Of a stretch of DNA of 64,000 nucleotides, positions 9,479-22,209 are shown piece after piece. The position numbers and the translations under genes were made by a program. The notes under the pieces were generated by a model. The model saw nothing but the letters and a program-made list of their open reading frames with translations. It was not told the origin of the DNA and searched no databases. Numbering within the stretch: the first letter of the stretch is position 1; each line of letters begins with the position of its first letter. This DNA comes from Poa pratensis (Eukaryota; Streptophyta; Magnoliopsida; Poales; Poaceae): assembly GCA_947311845.1 (NCBI GenBank), contig CAMZMU010000062.1, positions 44,846,030 to 44,910,029 of the forward strand, in the 5' to 3' direction.

Positions 9479-11411
9479 TATTGCTTGTCCTCAAGCAATT
9501 CAGTTAACAACTGAGTGCGATAAAAGAAACTTTTACGAACACATTTGCTTCATATGATGTATACATACCGACTATATGATCAAACTTAGACAATTCATAA
9601 TAGGAACCATGCAAATAATGACACCTAGTAGTTATGCAAATCATGAAAAGATACCAAAGTACTAAGAATAAATAACATAACATACATCTATCCACAAGAA
9701 TTGCAATGTTCGTAATAAGATATGACAAATGGTATCTCGCTTGCCTTTATTTGAAGGGCAAAACATAAATGCCAAGGCACCTCTGAAGTTCAAGTGAAGA
9801 CTAGATATAAGATATCAAAGATAAAGTATCATAGTTATACCTCAATTAATCGTATTCTGGGACAAGCACATTACACTAAGAACGACAGTTATGCTCTCGA
9901 AAAAGTGCTCAAAGAAAGGATGGTGACTCAACATAAAAATAAAAGATTGGCCCTTCGCAGAGGGAAGCAGGGATTAACACGTGCTAGAGCTTTTTATTTT
10001 AAAACAGAGGTAAAAATGTTTTGAGAGGTGTTTGTTAATTGTCAACGAATGGTAGCGGATGAAAACAGTATTCCCTGTCAAACAGACTTTTAAGAGCGGC
10101 TCCCATGAAGGACGTTATTTCTACCAGCAAGGCAGATCATCCCTCTTTCTCTTTGGTTTACACACATGCAGGTATTTCACTGTTTGTCATTGCTTACTGA
10201 TAAATCAGGGCAAAAGTGTGAAGAGAATTAAGCGGTTAAAGTTGTAATTAATTGGGACTGGGCACCCCGTTGCCAGCTCTTTTTGCAAAATTATTGGATA
10301 AGCGGATGTATATGCCACTAGTCCAGGTGTAAAAGTCATTTGACAAGTAGAATAAAGAATAACCCACTACTTTCTCATGAGCTGGTAAACATTGACACAA
10401 AAAGGGAAATATTTTGAAGTTTTAAAGGTAGCACATGCAAATTTACTTGGAATGGTTGAAATACCATGCATAGGAATTTTTGGTGGACTCTTTGGGATAA
10501 CTTGGTTTTAAGGATTTGGATGCACGAGCAGCATTCCCGCTCAGTACAAGTGAAGGCTAGCAATAGACTGGGAAGCGACAACCACGAGAGCGATAACGGT
10601 CATAATCATGCTTGCGACAAAATAAAATTAACGGAGGCATAAAGATGATACTAAAACTCTGAGGCAAAATAGATCATCAAGGCTTAATTGACTTTTATTT
10701 TTCAGTCATAACATGTGAGCATGTGCCAAGTCGAATCAAGTGAATTATTCAGAGGAGGATACCATCCTGCCATACCGTTTTACGAATAGAACAATGCATG
10801 TAAATATCTATATGACATGTTATTACTATTAGCAATTTGGTACTGATAAGAAGACATGAACTACTAAGTAATCATTAAATAACATAACCACTACCATGAT
10901 AGCTAAGCATGTTCACATGAGTAGGTATATTTACAAAAATGAAAAACAAATAGAGTTCATACCAGCCTTTTACCACATCCGGGTCGTAAATCGTCATTAT
11001 TGCTTTTCACTTGTGTGGCTTGAATGATGTGAAATGATAACCAAGCCCAAGTGGAACCACGGAAATTTTCGAACTCTGAAACAACTATACAAAACAGAAG
11101 AAGAACAACAAATATTTTTGGGTTTTCGATTTAAAGCAAGCATAGAAAGAAACAAGCAAACAAAGCAAAATCTTTTTGGATTTTTGAATAACAAACCGAA
11201 ATGAAAAATAAAGTAAACTAGCACTACAAATTCAAAAGCAAGAGAAATAAAGGAAATATTTTTGGTCTTTTGGTGTTTTGCGAAAATAAAATGGATACAA
11301 GAAACAAAGAAAAAGAAAAGAAACAAACTAAAACATGGATATACAAAGTACCGACATGATATGAATATGATAAAATGAGTGACTGTCGGTGTCGCATACC
11401 TCCCCCCAAGC
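9479..11411 (-). other. Element A non-coding 3' internal region
   Basis: Homologous to 33275-35350 of element B. No useful ORF is seen. It contains three diverged AT-rich motifs near 11110, 11165 and 11255 (AAATATTTTTGG type). At 11398-11429, just after ORF-X, is a hairpin followed by a purine tract (CTTAGGC/GCCTAAG stem, then AAGCTTGGGGGGAGG). Confidence 0.6.
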
Positions 11412-12542
11412 TTAGGCTTTTGGCCTAAGTGGGAGACAATCATCCCATGGCCCAGAACTCCATCCAGGCGGATCATACCTAGCGTGATCATAATCAGGAT
11501 CCTGTGAAGAAGAAGGGCCTGAAGCTCCATAATCAGGATACTGGTATGAAGAGCTCGTAGTGTCGAAGGGCTGAATGAAGTCCTCCTCAGGACCCTTCCC
11601 TCACTATCCGCATGAAGGCCATGCTCCTCCATGTATGCATCAAGGTCACCCTCGAGAATGACCATCCTTGCCTGACATCAAGGTTAAACAAAAGAGGCGC
11701 AGGCAAACAGACTATGCGTTCATAGTTTTAGTTCTCCACCTAGACTTCTTAACAAAAACCAATTCATAGGATAGATTATCAATGGTGGACCAGCGGGAAA
11801 CAAATTGGTGGCTAATCATAGAGTTAAGATCAAGTCTTTCAATGGGAAGCTGAATATCAAAATGATGTGGTCCTACACCATGCATGGCTAATAAACGAGA
11901 AGCAATGAGACCACCACAAACCCCTCCTTTTTCACGGTTAGTGGAGAGACGAAATGCAATCATAGCTCCCAAGTTATAAGTTCTATCACATTTAAGGCAG
12001 CAGAAAGAAATGCCAAATCATAAACAGATAATTTACTTGCATTCTTCCTAGCTAGAACACATTTGCTAATGTAGTAGGCAAAATATCGAATAGATGGGAG
12101 TTGGATGTTTCGAATTTTACCATCCTCGGCTGTAAAACCTCTCCCTTGGCAAATCTCTGAGTAAGGTCTTGTAAACTTTGGTTGACCTCTAATCCTCTCA
12201 TGAGATCCCCATGTGGTACCTTAATAGCTGCACAAAAATCATGAAGAGACAAATCTACAGCTTTATTGTAGATATTATAATGAACCATGGGGTAGGCAAA
12301 TTCCAACTAAATCTAAAACTTTGAACCACTGACATAGTCAGCTTTACATATTGATGTGGTTCATCAGCAACAAAGTGTTCCAACCCTGCATTAGAGATTA
12401 GAGTGTTGAAATCTTGCAAGATTCCTGCAGCATTCATAAACTCATGGCATGGATAAATAGAGGGAAACACAGAGTCTTCACGGTTGACTCCCATGACCTC
12501 TGATACTTCCAATTCTTCATAATTAAGTTGGTTTCCATCCAT
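11412..12542 (-). pseudogene. Element A ORF-X (Athila ORF1-like), frameshifted
   Basis: It begins with an ATG at 12542 ten bases after a splice acceptor and ends at the stop within the hairpin at 11412. It is split among frames 12542-12255, 12306-12052, 11972-11712 and 11665-11412. Shared with B are FDAFCAAI/LHDFCAAI, a conserved GLIASRLLAMHG segment and a DAY(L/M).EH.LH region. The layout resembles the Athila ORF-1-type protein of plant retrotransposons. Its biochemical role is unknown; it sits where env-like genes sit in Athila elements. Confidence 0.5.
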
Positions 12543-12551
12543 CTTCCTTTT

Positions 12552-12768
12552 CTGAAATTTTAAACAAACCTCATAAAAAATGATTTTGGAGTGATTAATT
12601 CAAGGGAAACACTAGGGAGACTTGCTAGGGACTAAACATGCATCAAAACTAGTTAATCTAAACAAGAACAAGCATGCAAGCTCTAATAACATGTCACCTA
12701 CAGTACCAAAATGCAAAGATATAACAACTAAACAAAATTCTATTTGGATAATCGGAGGAGTCACATAC
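12552..12768 (-). other. Putative intron upstream of ORF-X (element A)
   Basis: Donor CCG|GTATGTGACTCC and acceptor AATTTCAG|AA bound 217 bp on the minus strand. Element B has the same donor and acceptor around 219 bp at the same place. Conservation of both ends with a diverged middle is what an intron would show; splicing itself is inferred. Confidence 0.5.
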
Positions 12769-13326
12769 CGGAGAGCAATTGATCCAAATTTCAGCAGCAA
12801 AGATGGGCTGAGCAAGTAGATCGAAAAATCTCGAGCAAGAGCAGCAAGAACACGAGTTTGAGCAATGGTGGTGTGTATGGTCGGGAGAGAGAAAGGAGTG
12901 GGAGGAGATGAGTGAGTGGAGGGCCAGGTGGACCCCACACCAGGGCAGGGCGCGGCCTGCCCTCCACGCCGTGGTGGCGTGTGGTGGCCTGGTGGGTCCC
13001 CCTGGTCATCCTCTGGTACTCCCACGTTCCTTTTAAAAACTAGGACTTGTAGAATTTTTTCAGAATTTTTTGAAAACTTTTATTTCTGACATTTTCTGGG
13101 TGCTTTAAACAATGAAAACTAGAAAATGAATTTATGTAAAGACTAAACATTACTTAACTTTGCAAATTACAGTAGCAAAACAGTAGGTAAAAACAAAGGA
13201 GAGAAAGAAAATGTTGTTTAGCAATTTTATGCATGTAAAACATATTTGTTAACAAGGTTGATCAAGTCTTGCCACCAAATACATTTTATATGACATAAAA
13301 GAATTAAACCACATTGAACAATCATG

Positions 13327-14439
13327 TTACCTTAAATGTATAGCTATAGATCCAATCATAATATATTGAAGTTCTTCATGAGGTTCATATATAGGGCAAT
13401 CAATACTTCCCACTTTGATACTTTTAAGATTGGTAATTGTATTAACTCCAAATATCTTGTCCAGCTTCTTGGGAAAATAAACAGTATGCTCTTTGTCATT
13501 AACATGGAAAGTTACTTTTCCTTTGTTGCAATCAATAACAGCCCCTGCAGTGTTAAGAAAAGGTCTTCCAAGAATAATAGACATATTATCATCTTCAGGC
13601 ATTTCAAGCACAACAAAATCAGTTAATATCAAGCAATTATTAGCCACTTGAACAGGAACATCTTCACATATACCAACAGGAACAGCAGTAGATTTATCAG
13701 CCATTTGCAAAGATATATCAGTTGGTATCAATTTTTCCAAGTAAAGTCTCTTGTAAAGAGAAAAAGGCATAACACTCACCCCTGCACCTAAATCACATAA
13801 GGCAGTTCTAACATAGTTATTTTTGATTGAGCAAGGAATAGTTGGTATACCTGGATCTCCAAGCTTCTTTGGAACCTTACCATTGAAAGAATAATTAGCA
13901 AGCATGGTAGAAATCTCTTCATTAGGAATCTTTCTCTTGTTAGAGACAATATCTTTCATGTACTTTGAATAGGGAGGTAACTTAATAGCATCAGTCAAAG
14001 GAATTTGCAAAAACAAAGGTTTCATCCATTCACAAAATTTGTTATAATGTTCTTCTTCCTTAGATTTGAGTTTCTTAGTAGGAAAAGGCATTTGTTTTTG
14101 CACCCAAGGTTCTCTTTCATTACCATGTTTCTTAGCAAGAAAATCTTCTTTAGTGTACTTTTTGTTTTTAGAATGCTTTTCAGGTTCCTCTTCACTTTCC
14201 TCTTTATCAGAAGCATCATTCTTATCTTTATCATTAGCATGTTCATTACCACTCTCAGTTTCAGCATCAGAGATAGATATACTATTTGGATTATTAACAT
14301 GCTCATTGTCTTTAATAGGTTCAGGAGATTCCTCAACATGTTTATGTTTCTTCTTCTTCTTTTTCTTAGAAGGAGTAGTAGTTTCATTAACTAGTTGAGA
14401 ATCTTGCTCAATTCTTTTAGGATGTCCCTCAGGATACAA
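13327..14439 (-). CDS. Element A retroviral-type aspartic protease, with lysine-rich linker
   Basis: A 370-codon frame starts at the YPEGHPKR linker, runs through a K-rich and acidic stretch (residues 25-110), then the protease fold with CDLGAGVSVMP (the catalytic aspartate is in DLGAG; the usual motif is D[ST]GA), a long beta region and ILGRPFLNTAGA. It would process Gag. It is one frame behind gag, so it has no start of its own beyond position 14439. The nearest relative in the window is 30607-31377. Confidence 0.75.
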   Translation of the reverse strand: MYPEGHPKRIEQDSQLVNETTTPSKKKKKKKHKHVEESPEPIKDNEHVNNPNSISISDAETESGNEHANDKDKNDASDKEESEEEPEKHSKNKKYTKEDFLAKKHGNEREPWVQKQMPFPTKKLKSKEEEHYNKFCEWMKPLFLQIPLTDAIKLPPYSKYMKDIVSNKRKIPNEEISTMLANYSFNGKVPKKLGDPGIPTIPCSIKNNYVRTALCDLGAGVSVMPFSLYKRLYLEKLIPTDISLQMADKSTAVPVGICEDVPVQVANNCLILTDFVVLEMPEDDNMSIILGRPFLNTAGAVIDCNKGKVTFHVNDKEHTVYFPKKLDKIFGVNTITNLKSIKVGSIDCPIYEPHEELQYIMIGSIAIHLR

Positions 14440-14471
14440 AGGATCCTGAGTGGAAGCACCACCTCTAGTTG

Positions 14472-16026
14472 CTATACCAAAAGCATGTTTATCATTTTCT
14501 CTAGAAGCATTACTAGCAAATCTTTTTGCACTTTAGTCAATTGCTCAATTTGAGTTTGAACCATATGAAAATGTTTAATGAGTATTTTAACATCATTAGA
14601 AGTTCTTTCCAAAACATCATGCAAATGATTAATGACATGAGAATTCTTTATGAAGCTATTTTCTATTCTCCTATTGAAATTGTTTTGCTTAACAATGAAA
14701 TTATCAAACTCATCTAAGCATTGATCAGGAGGTTTAGAATAAGGGATATCTCTATCATCAAAGCGTTGGAGAGAGTGTACCTCAACTGTAGATGAGTGAG
14801 GAATTGGCTTACACAATTCTTCTATAGGTGGAAGATTTTTCACATCTTCAGATTTAATACCTTTCTCCTTAAGAGATTTCTTGGCTTCTCTCATTTCTTC
14901 ATCATTCAATTCAATCATTCCTCTTTTCCTCGGCGTAGGTACCGGAGTTGGTTCAGGCAGGGTCCAATCATCATGATTTTGGCTTATCTTAGCCAATAAT
15001 TCCTCGGCTTCATCTGGAGTTCTTTTCCTGAAAACACAACCAGCACAACTATCCAGGTATGTCCTAGATTCAACAGTTAGTCCATTATAAAATATATCAA
15101 GAAGTTCATTTTTAGCTAGTTGATGTCCAGGCCGAGCTCTAAGTAAAGAACAAAACCTTGCCCAAGATTCAGGCATTTTCTCTCCTCATTTTGCTTAAAG
15201 TTAAAGATTTTCTGTAAAGCAGCATGTTGAGCACTAGCAGGAAAATATTTCTGAAAGAAAGCATTGACTAAACCCATCGGGCTCTCAATAGATCCAGGAG
15301 ATAAATCATTAAACCAAGTTTTAGCTTCATCTTTCAATGAGAAAGGGAAAATTTTAGTAACAAAGTAACTGCGTTTCTTAATATCATCAGAAAACAAACT
15401 ACTCAGAGTAGAGAGAGTGTTCATATGTTCTACAGCACTTTCATTTTCAGTTCCTCGAAAAGGTTCTTTCTCAGCAATAGTTATAAAAGACAAGTCCACA
15501 GAGAAATCATAATCTTTATCTTTTATATTTATGGGAGATGTAGCAATTTAGCATCAGGAGAAAGTTTATAGTTGACAGCACGTCTTTGAAGAAGATTTTT
15601 AATAGCATTAACATCTTTAGAGGTATCACAATTCATGCATTCATCAATAAAGTCATCATCAAGTTCAACATAAGTTTCCTCAAGATCATCACTAGTAGTT
15701 TCTCTCGTTTCAGGTGAATAAGCAGGTGTAACAGGAGTTTCATTAGGTGTTTCAGTATTTTCAAGTTGTTTAGATTTAGCAATTGTAGCATCTAGAAAAG
15801 GACCTAGTGAACCTCTTTCATCAAGCACAGTAGAAGCATCATCAAATTCATCAGAAACATTCTCAGATTCAGCAGAAGTAGCAGCACGTGAAGCATGTGC
15901 ATGTGGTGGTGTGACAAGTTGACTTATAACAGACGGTGAATCAAGAGCAGCAGAAGTGTTCAGAGTTGTACCTCTCCTTGTAGTGGATGGCAATATGCGA
16001 ACCTTATCATCACGAGGTTTACCCAT
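14472..16026 (-). pseudogene. Element A gag, frameshifted
   Basis: The ATG at 16026 begins MGKPRDDKV. The frame breaks near 15540 and 15185, and again near 14512 before the protease. Recognisable blocks are an acidic N-terminal region (YVELDDDFIDE), the retrotrans_gag core (KDEAKTWFNDLSPGS, FFQKYFPASAQ), ARPGH and a C-terminal helical region (IKHFHMVQTQIEQL). Gag packages RNA in cytoplasmic virus-like particles. D carries an almost identical copy with different breaks. Confidence 0.8.
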
Positions 16027-16085
16027 GATGAATGAATTGCAGCGAGCAGTATGACTCCCTGGTGAGCTTATAAATAGAGCTATGC

Positions 16086-16103
16086 TCCCCGGCAACGGCG
16101 CCA
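16086..16103 (-). other. Element A primer-binding site
   Basis: The minus-strand sequence TGGCGCCGTTGCCGGGGA lies 11 bases inside the 5' LTR. It is identical in B and D. It is the type usual in Athila-like grass elements, complementary to a tRNA 3' end, probably Asp. Confidence 0.8.
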
Positions 16104-16114
16104 GAAAATAGTCT

Positions 16115-17497
16115 TGATGACCCACAAGTATAGGGGATCGCAACAGTCTTCGAGGGAAGTAAAACCCAAATTTATTGATTCGACACAAGGGGAGCCAAAG
16201 AATATTTATAAGCCTTGACAGATGATTTGTCAGTTCAGCTGCACCTGGAAGTAGACTTGCTCGACACAGTTTATCAGTAGCAACAGTTTTATGACAGTAG
16301 CAGTAGTGAAATAATAGCAGCAGTAAATAAAACAGCAGTAATAATTGCAGTAGACAGCAGGATTAAAATACTGTAGGCATAGGGATGGATGAACGGGCGT
16401 TGCATGGATAAGATAATTCATGAAATAGTCATACATAGGGCAATTGCAGATAAATATATAAGGTATCCAAGTAATAATCAATCATAGGCATGTGTTCCGT
16501 ATTTAGTCGTACGTGCTCGCAATGAGAAACTTGCACAACATCTTTTGTCCTACCAGCCCGTTTGCAGCGGGGCCTCAAGGGAAACTACTGGTAATTAAGG
16601 TGCTCCTTTTAATAAAGCACCGGAGCAAAGCATTAACACTCCGTGAACACATGTGATCCTCACGTCGCAACCATCCCCTCCGGTTATCCCAATTTCTGTC
16701 ACTTTGGGGCCTCGGGTTCCGGACAGTGACGTGTGTATACAACTTATAGATATGATCCAAAACAATAATTATTCTCATGATTCAATAACATGTTCAGATC
16801 TGAGATCATGGCACTCGGGCCCTAAGTGACAAGCATTAAGCATAACAAGTTGCAACAATGACATAAAGTACTAATGGATACTAGGCACCATGCCCTAACA
16901 AATCTCACAACTATTACATGAATGATCTCATCCAATCCCTACCATCCCCTCAGCCTACAGCGGGGAATTACTCACACATGGATGGGGGAGTCATGGATGG
17001 TCGATGGAGAGGCGGCGGTGATGATGATGGCGATGATCTCCTCCAATTCCCCGTCCCGGCAGGGTGCCAGAACGGAGTTTCTGATCCCCGAAATAGGGTT
17101 TTCGATGGCGGCGGAGCTCTGGAGGTTTTCTGGAAAAAGCGTCGATCCCCCGAAGTTTTTAGGTCAGAGGCTTATGTAGTCCAAAGGGGAGCGTCGGGGG
17201 CCACACAGGTGGCCACACCACCCCTCGGCACGGCCAAGGCCCAACCGCCCGAGGGTGCGTGGGCCCCTGTGCCCCCTCTTCGCTTCTCTTCTGGCTCCGT
17301 GGGTCTTCTGGAAAAATAGAATTTCTGTAATTTTTCTGGAATTTTCCAGAAACTTTGACTTTCTGCACAAAAACAAGACACCAGGGCAATTCTGCTAAAA
17401 CAGCGTTAGTCCGTGTTAGTTGCATTCAAATCACACAAGTTAGAAGAAAAACAACAGCAAAAGTGTTCGGAAAAGTGGATACGTTTTCGACGTATCA
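16115..17497 (-). repeat. Element A 5' LTR, 1383 bp
   Basis: On the minus strand it starts TGATACGTCG at 17497 and ends GGGTCATCA at 16115. A GC-rich block lies at about 17195-17290. The same LTR type frames B and D. Confidence 0.88.
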
Positions 17498-18901
17498 ATG
17501 ACATTGGTCATACTCGATGACGGTGGTCATATTTGATGACATTGAGACGCCTCGCTCAACTCGATCACTGGATGACATGCAACATTGCCAGATGCAAATG
17601 TTTTGTCATAGACTATGTCATGCAAGGGGAATCGTTCACCTTCATGAATTCTTGATTGCGTTGGAAGAATCAAGTAGATGAAACAGATCGCTGGGAAGTT
17701 ATCAATGATGATGGTGTATATATGATAACACGTTATGAATTATTTACCTAAGCAAGTACTCGCAGTAGTGACTAAGTTTTGATACTAGTCATGTTTAAAG
17801 AAAACAAGATTTTCTGCCTGAGTAGCTTGGAAGGATGAGGAGACAATGTGTGTTGATGATGGCAGGCAATATGTTTTGATGGCCATAGACACTCTCCCTC
17901 TGCATCTACCATTTGAATAAATTCTTTTGTGATCGCCTGTTAGTATGATCGTTATAAGTGTGTCTCCTCTAGGGAGACGATTGTTCATATATGTTAGTGA
18001 CAAAATCGTTGTCCTACATTTATGAAGTAATGATCATACACCGATTTGAATTTAGATGGTAGAAGCTCCCACATTCATAACATTAATTACCAAAAGATAC
18101 AAACTTAATAAAGACACCACATTCTTGTGGCACTAACGTTTAAGTCATGTCAGTGTTATAGTCAATGAAGAAGCTCCATTCAGATGGATCTCCGAGTCCT
18201 TAGATTTTGATCTTTTGACACTTGCAAGATAACTAAGACACCGTTTTCAGAAAGCGGTGATGCATGTAAAATGCATACATGAACTTTGCATTATTTTATT
18301 CATATTCCAATCATATTTGCATCATATAAGGGTTATATCAATGTTTTATAATGATTTTGGGAATAATTCACAAGTTCCCCTATTTTTCTGGAATTAACCC
18401 TGCGCAGGCAGAAAACCCTATTTTCTATATTTTGATATTTCAGGGACCCAAACGACGTCCAAATGACTTGCAAATTTAGGAGCATCAATATTTGGAAGGA
18501 AGAAGACCTGGGAGCGAAGGAAGCGAACAAACGGAGGCTCGAGGGCCAAAAGGGGGTGGCCCACGTGGCCAGGTACTGTGGCCACGTGGGGCCTACCTTC
18601 TGGAGCCTCGAAGCTCCATTGCCGTCGATCTTTTCTCCACCGACTTCGTCTTGACCTAAAACCGACTATAAAAATAGCACCCGAGGAGTTTCGAGAGGAG
18701 GCGGCGGAGAAACACAAAACCACGAATCAGAGAGTCAGAAGGCTGCCGCCGGAGAAGATTGGAGGGGGAGGGGGGAAACGCTGCCGGAATCACCTCCGGT
18801 AGGCTCCTCCATCCCCCTCCGGAGTCTCCATCAACACCACCGTCTCCATGATGAAGGGGGAGTAGTCCACCCCTGGACTTGGGTTTGTGGTGGTAACTTA
18901 T

Positions 18902-20442
18902 TGATGACTCCCAAGTGCAGGAGATCAATTGTAGTACCTTTCGATTAGAAAAGGTTGTCGAACCCACGAGGAGCTGAAGGTATTGGTTAGCAAGTTTGAT
19001 AAATAAAACAATGAAAGATGCAAGTGTTTTTGGTATTTTTGGATGTATGGTTGCAATGCCGAAAATAAATAGTAGCAAGTGACAGCTCTCAAAGAGAGAA
19101 AGCCCAATCCTCTATGCAGCAAGAGGACAAGCTCAAGTGTGAGTTTCTTATAGGAACAATGGACATGGGTTCATGGTTTCACTCGTCCTCTCTCTCAATC
19201 TATGGTGGTGATCATGTTATAGATAATAAAAGTACACACAATTGTCATGCATTCATGGTAAACTTCTATGACAGCTACATGTTCTTAAAACACATAGTTG
19301 GAAGAAAATAATCATTTGTGTTGCTATGTCACCCTCGTAAGGCTAGCGTGGTTGCTGTCACTCCCACATCATACTTCTTCCTTTTTACCCCCACATAAAG
19401 GATGTTGGGCTGTATTGTGTCACTCAATACATATGCCGTTGTCACACCGGCCATCTCGTACCTACATACATCATACTTCATAATGGACAATATTCTAAAC
19501 ACTAGTGCAATGATTCATATTTCGTGTGCATGACCACATCTCTCTCATCTATCCACACGTGGTGGTGTCAATCACCTCATGACAAGGATAAACAAGGCAT
19601 TATGAATAAATCAAACCATCACATGCATCATAAAATATCTCCAAAGTATGTCAAGTCATAAAATATCCAACACAATTGTAAATGCATAACAATTATCATC
19701 TCACACCACAATATCCACCATAGAAATTACATAGATGACCATAATCATGTTCAGCAGCTCATACGGTACTAATTAGTGAAGCTCAAAGAGAGGAGAGATA
19801 CATAAGTTACCACCACAAACCCAAGTCCAGGGGGTGGACTACTCCCCCTTCATCATGGAGACGGTGGTGTTGATGGAGACTCCGGAGGGGGGATGGAGGA
19901 GCCTACCGGAGGTGATTCCGGCAGCGTTTCCCCCCTCCAATCTTCTCTGGCGGCAGCCTTCTGACTCTCTGTTTCGTGGTTTTGTGTTTCTCCGCCGCCT
20001 GCTCTCGAAACTCCTCGGGGGACTATTTTTATATTCAGTTTTAGGTCAAGACGAAGTCGGTGGAGAAAAGATCGACGACAACGGAGCTTCGAGGCTCCAG
20101 AAGGTGGGCCCCACGTGGCCACAGTACCTGGCCGCGTGGACCACCCCCTTTTGGGCCTCGAGCCTCCGTTTGTTCGCTTCCTTCGCTCCCAGGTCTTCTT
20201 CCTTCCAAATATTGATGCTCCTAAATTTGCAAGTCATTTGGACGTCATTTGGGTCCCTGAAACATCAAAATATAGAAAATAGGGTTTTCTGCCCGCGCAG
20301 GGTTAATTCCAGAAAAATAGGAGAACTTGTGAAATATTCCCAAAATTATTATAAAACGTTGATATAACCCTTATATGATGCAAATATGATTGGAATATGA
20401 ATAAAATAATGCAAAGTTCATGTATGCATTTTACATGCATCA
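18902..20442 (-). repeat. Element F 3' LTR, 1541 bp
   Basis: This is the complete LTR of the G/F family. Its first 640 bases (20442-19807) are an inverted repeat of 18258-18898, and its last 300 or so bases (18902-19200) are an inverted repeat of 22210-22502. That is why this region looks like a complex palindrome. Confidence 0.75.
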
Positions 20443-22209
20443 GCATCCACAAGCTTAACCCATGCTCGTCCTCGAGTATGAAGGTGATAAAACTAACATG
20501 GACTTTGCATTTCAATACTACCAATGGATATCAAAGATGATTACTATTGCTACATAGAGTCAAATGGTTCATTCTTAATAAGATGTAACAATATGCAAGA
20601 TAGTTTATGAAGTGATATCAAATATTCAATGTAAGGATGTTCAATGATAATTCACAAAGTTTATGAAGTTTGAGCTTGCCATGTGACAACACATTTGGGC
20701 TAACTCTCCACCAAAGACATTTGTCTAGCTCATAACATCATAATTTTAATCACAATGGGTCATGTTCATTAAGTGCAATAAAAGTAAAGTGTGCGTCAAG
20801 TTCGTGAGAGCTATATAACCAACTTTTCCCATAACAATCAACAACATAAGCATTTTAATTCAGAGGTATAGATAATACAAAATAACATGGTAAACATACT
20901 CGGAATAGCATAAAGCTAATAGGTAGATATGGTGGACTCACTGAAAAAACTTTGGTTGAAGGTGTTGGAAACAAGTCTTTGCTTGTTGGGATTTTTGGGC
21001 TAGCAAGAGGGAGAAAGTTGACCGTCTAAAAGCATGCATGAGTGTCCATAGAACTAACTAATTCATGTTAAACAAAGTAAAGAAACATTCAGCATCAAAA
21101 CATGAATGAAAGATAACTCTTGATAAAACACTAACAAATTATTACTCATTAACAAGCTCTTGAATCATGCAACTATATGTATCTTTTAAAATCAACTCAA
21201 ACATCCCTTTTCCCAATCTTATAATGGCATCTAACATATTTCAACCCATATTTCCAGTAGCTCTCTCTCATATATAAATGATAATGTGGTGGTCTCTCAA
21301 AATAAAAATCAAACCAAAACAAACAAAAAGGCGCTCCAAGTTTATGCGATAAAGTGCATTGATCGAAAAACAGAAGTTAGACGTGTGCAAACCGAGAGTG
21401 TGTTGGTTCAGTGGGGTTGTCTTCATATCCCCAAGCTTATGGTTTTCACCATCCTTGGATAGCTCTTGGTGCATCTCCTGTAATCCCTGTGAAAAAACTT
21501 CATAACACCGTTTCTCCCATTTCTTTTCTGTGGGGTGACATTAGTAGTGATAAACAAATAGGTTCTTTGCCACATATAATCCTTAGACAAAAATTTATAT
21601 GGATGTCCAGTAAGTGTATTATGTTGTATGCCTACTCATAAACTCAATTGGATCTAAAAGATTCAAGCTAAAAGTTCTAAGCATGCATCAAACAAAATGG
21701 GACAGAATCTGTCTAGAAAAACAGCAGCAGAAAAACGTATTTTTCTACCCTACTTAAATTTGTCTAAAAAATCTGAAACAATTCATGCATACAGAGGATG
21801 AAAAGTTGAAGCTACAGTTTAAATATCAGCTCATTCGGAGTTACAGAATAGGAATTAAAAATCATACCGTGCACATATTCGTGCTGTAATAATATCTTCG
21901 AATGCTATAAGCAACTTTTTCAAACCAAAATGGGTAAAACTTGGCACTTTATTAAAAATTCCAGAAACTAAACTAAAAACCTAGTCTCTTGTTACAGCAA
22001 GAGGACACAAAGAAAATCAAAAATAAAAACAACCGGGTTGCCTCCCGTAAAGCGCTTTCTTTATAGCCATATAGCTAGGCTTCTTACTTGATATTTAGAT
22101 GGTTGGAGTGAGGTGGCTTGGCATCCCCAAGCTTGAGTGGTTGTCCCTCTTGATCTTTGGGAAGTGTTTCATGCATAATAACAGTCCATTGTTCCTATAA
22201 GAAACAAGA
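20443..22209 (-). other. Element F internal 3' region
   Basis: Mostly non-coding and AT-rich. CCCCAAGCTT (purine tracts on the minus strand) occurs near 21428 and 22120, besides the terminal tract at 20443-20457. Only the polyprotein C-terminus near 22025-22100 is coding-like. Confidence 0.5.

Larger units (their letters stand above)
9278..17497 (-). mobile_element. Element A: pol-less Ty3/gypsy retrotransposon, 3'-truncated
   Basis: Reading on the minus strand, the order is 5' LTR (17497-16115), primer-binding site, gag, protease, a GC-rich leader with an intron, ORF-X, a long non-coding 3' region, polypurine tract and the first 182 bp of the 3' LTR. There is no RT, RNase H or integrase. 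It is the same family as D and close to B. The 3' LTR is cut at 9278 where LINE sequence starts, so the target duplication cannot be tested; the base context after 17497 is ATGAC. Confidence 0.9.
18902..22209 (-). mobile_element. Element F: Athila-like gypsy fragment inserted in G, opposite orientation
   Basis: The minus-strand LTR runs from 20442 (TGATGCATG) to 18902 (GAGTCATCA), 1541 bp, and its outer edge abuts G exactly at 18901. Upstream of it is a polypurine-like AAGCTTGTGGATGC and about 1.77 kb of internal sequence. Near 22100-22025 the minus strand reads KKALYGRQPGCF, typical of the C-terminus of Athila-type polyproteins. The rest, including the 5' LTR, is deleted. The expected target copy on the left is CTTAT. 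Confidence 0.7.

Noticed and set aside
18258..20442. A 2.2-kb foldback transposon with 640-bp inverted ends (TGATGCATG...CATGCATCA)
   Set aside because: The target duplication AGCGG is at 22503, not after 20442. The right arm is the LTR start of F next to a polypurine tract, so nested LTRs explain it better.
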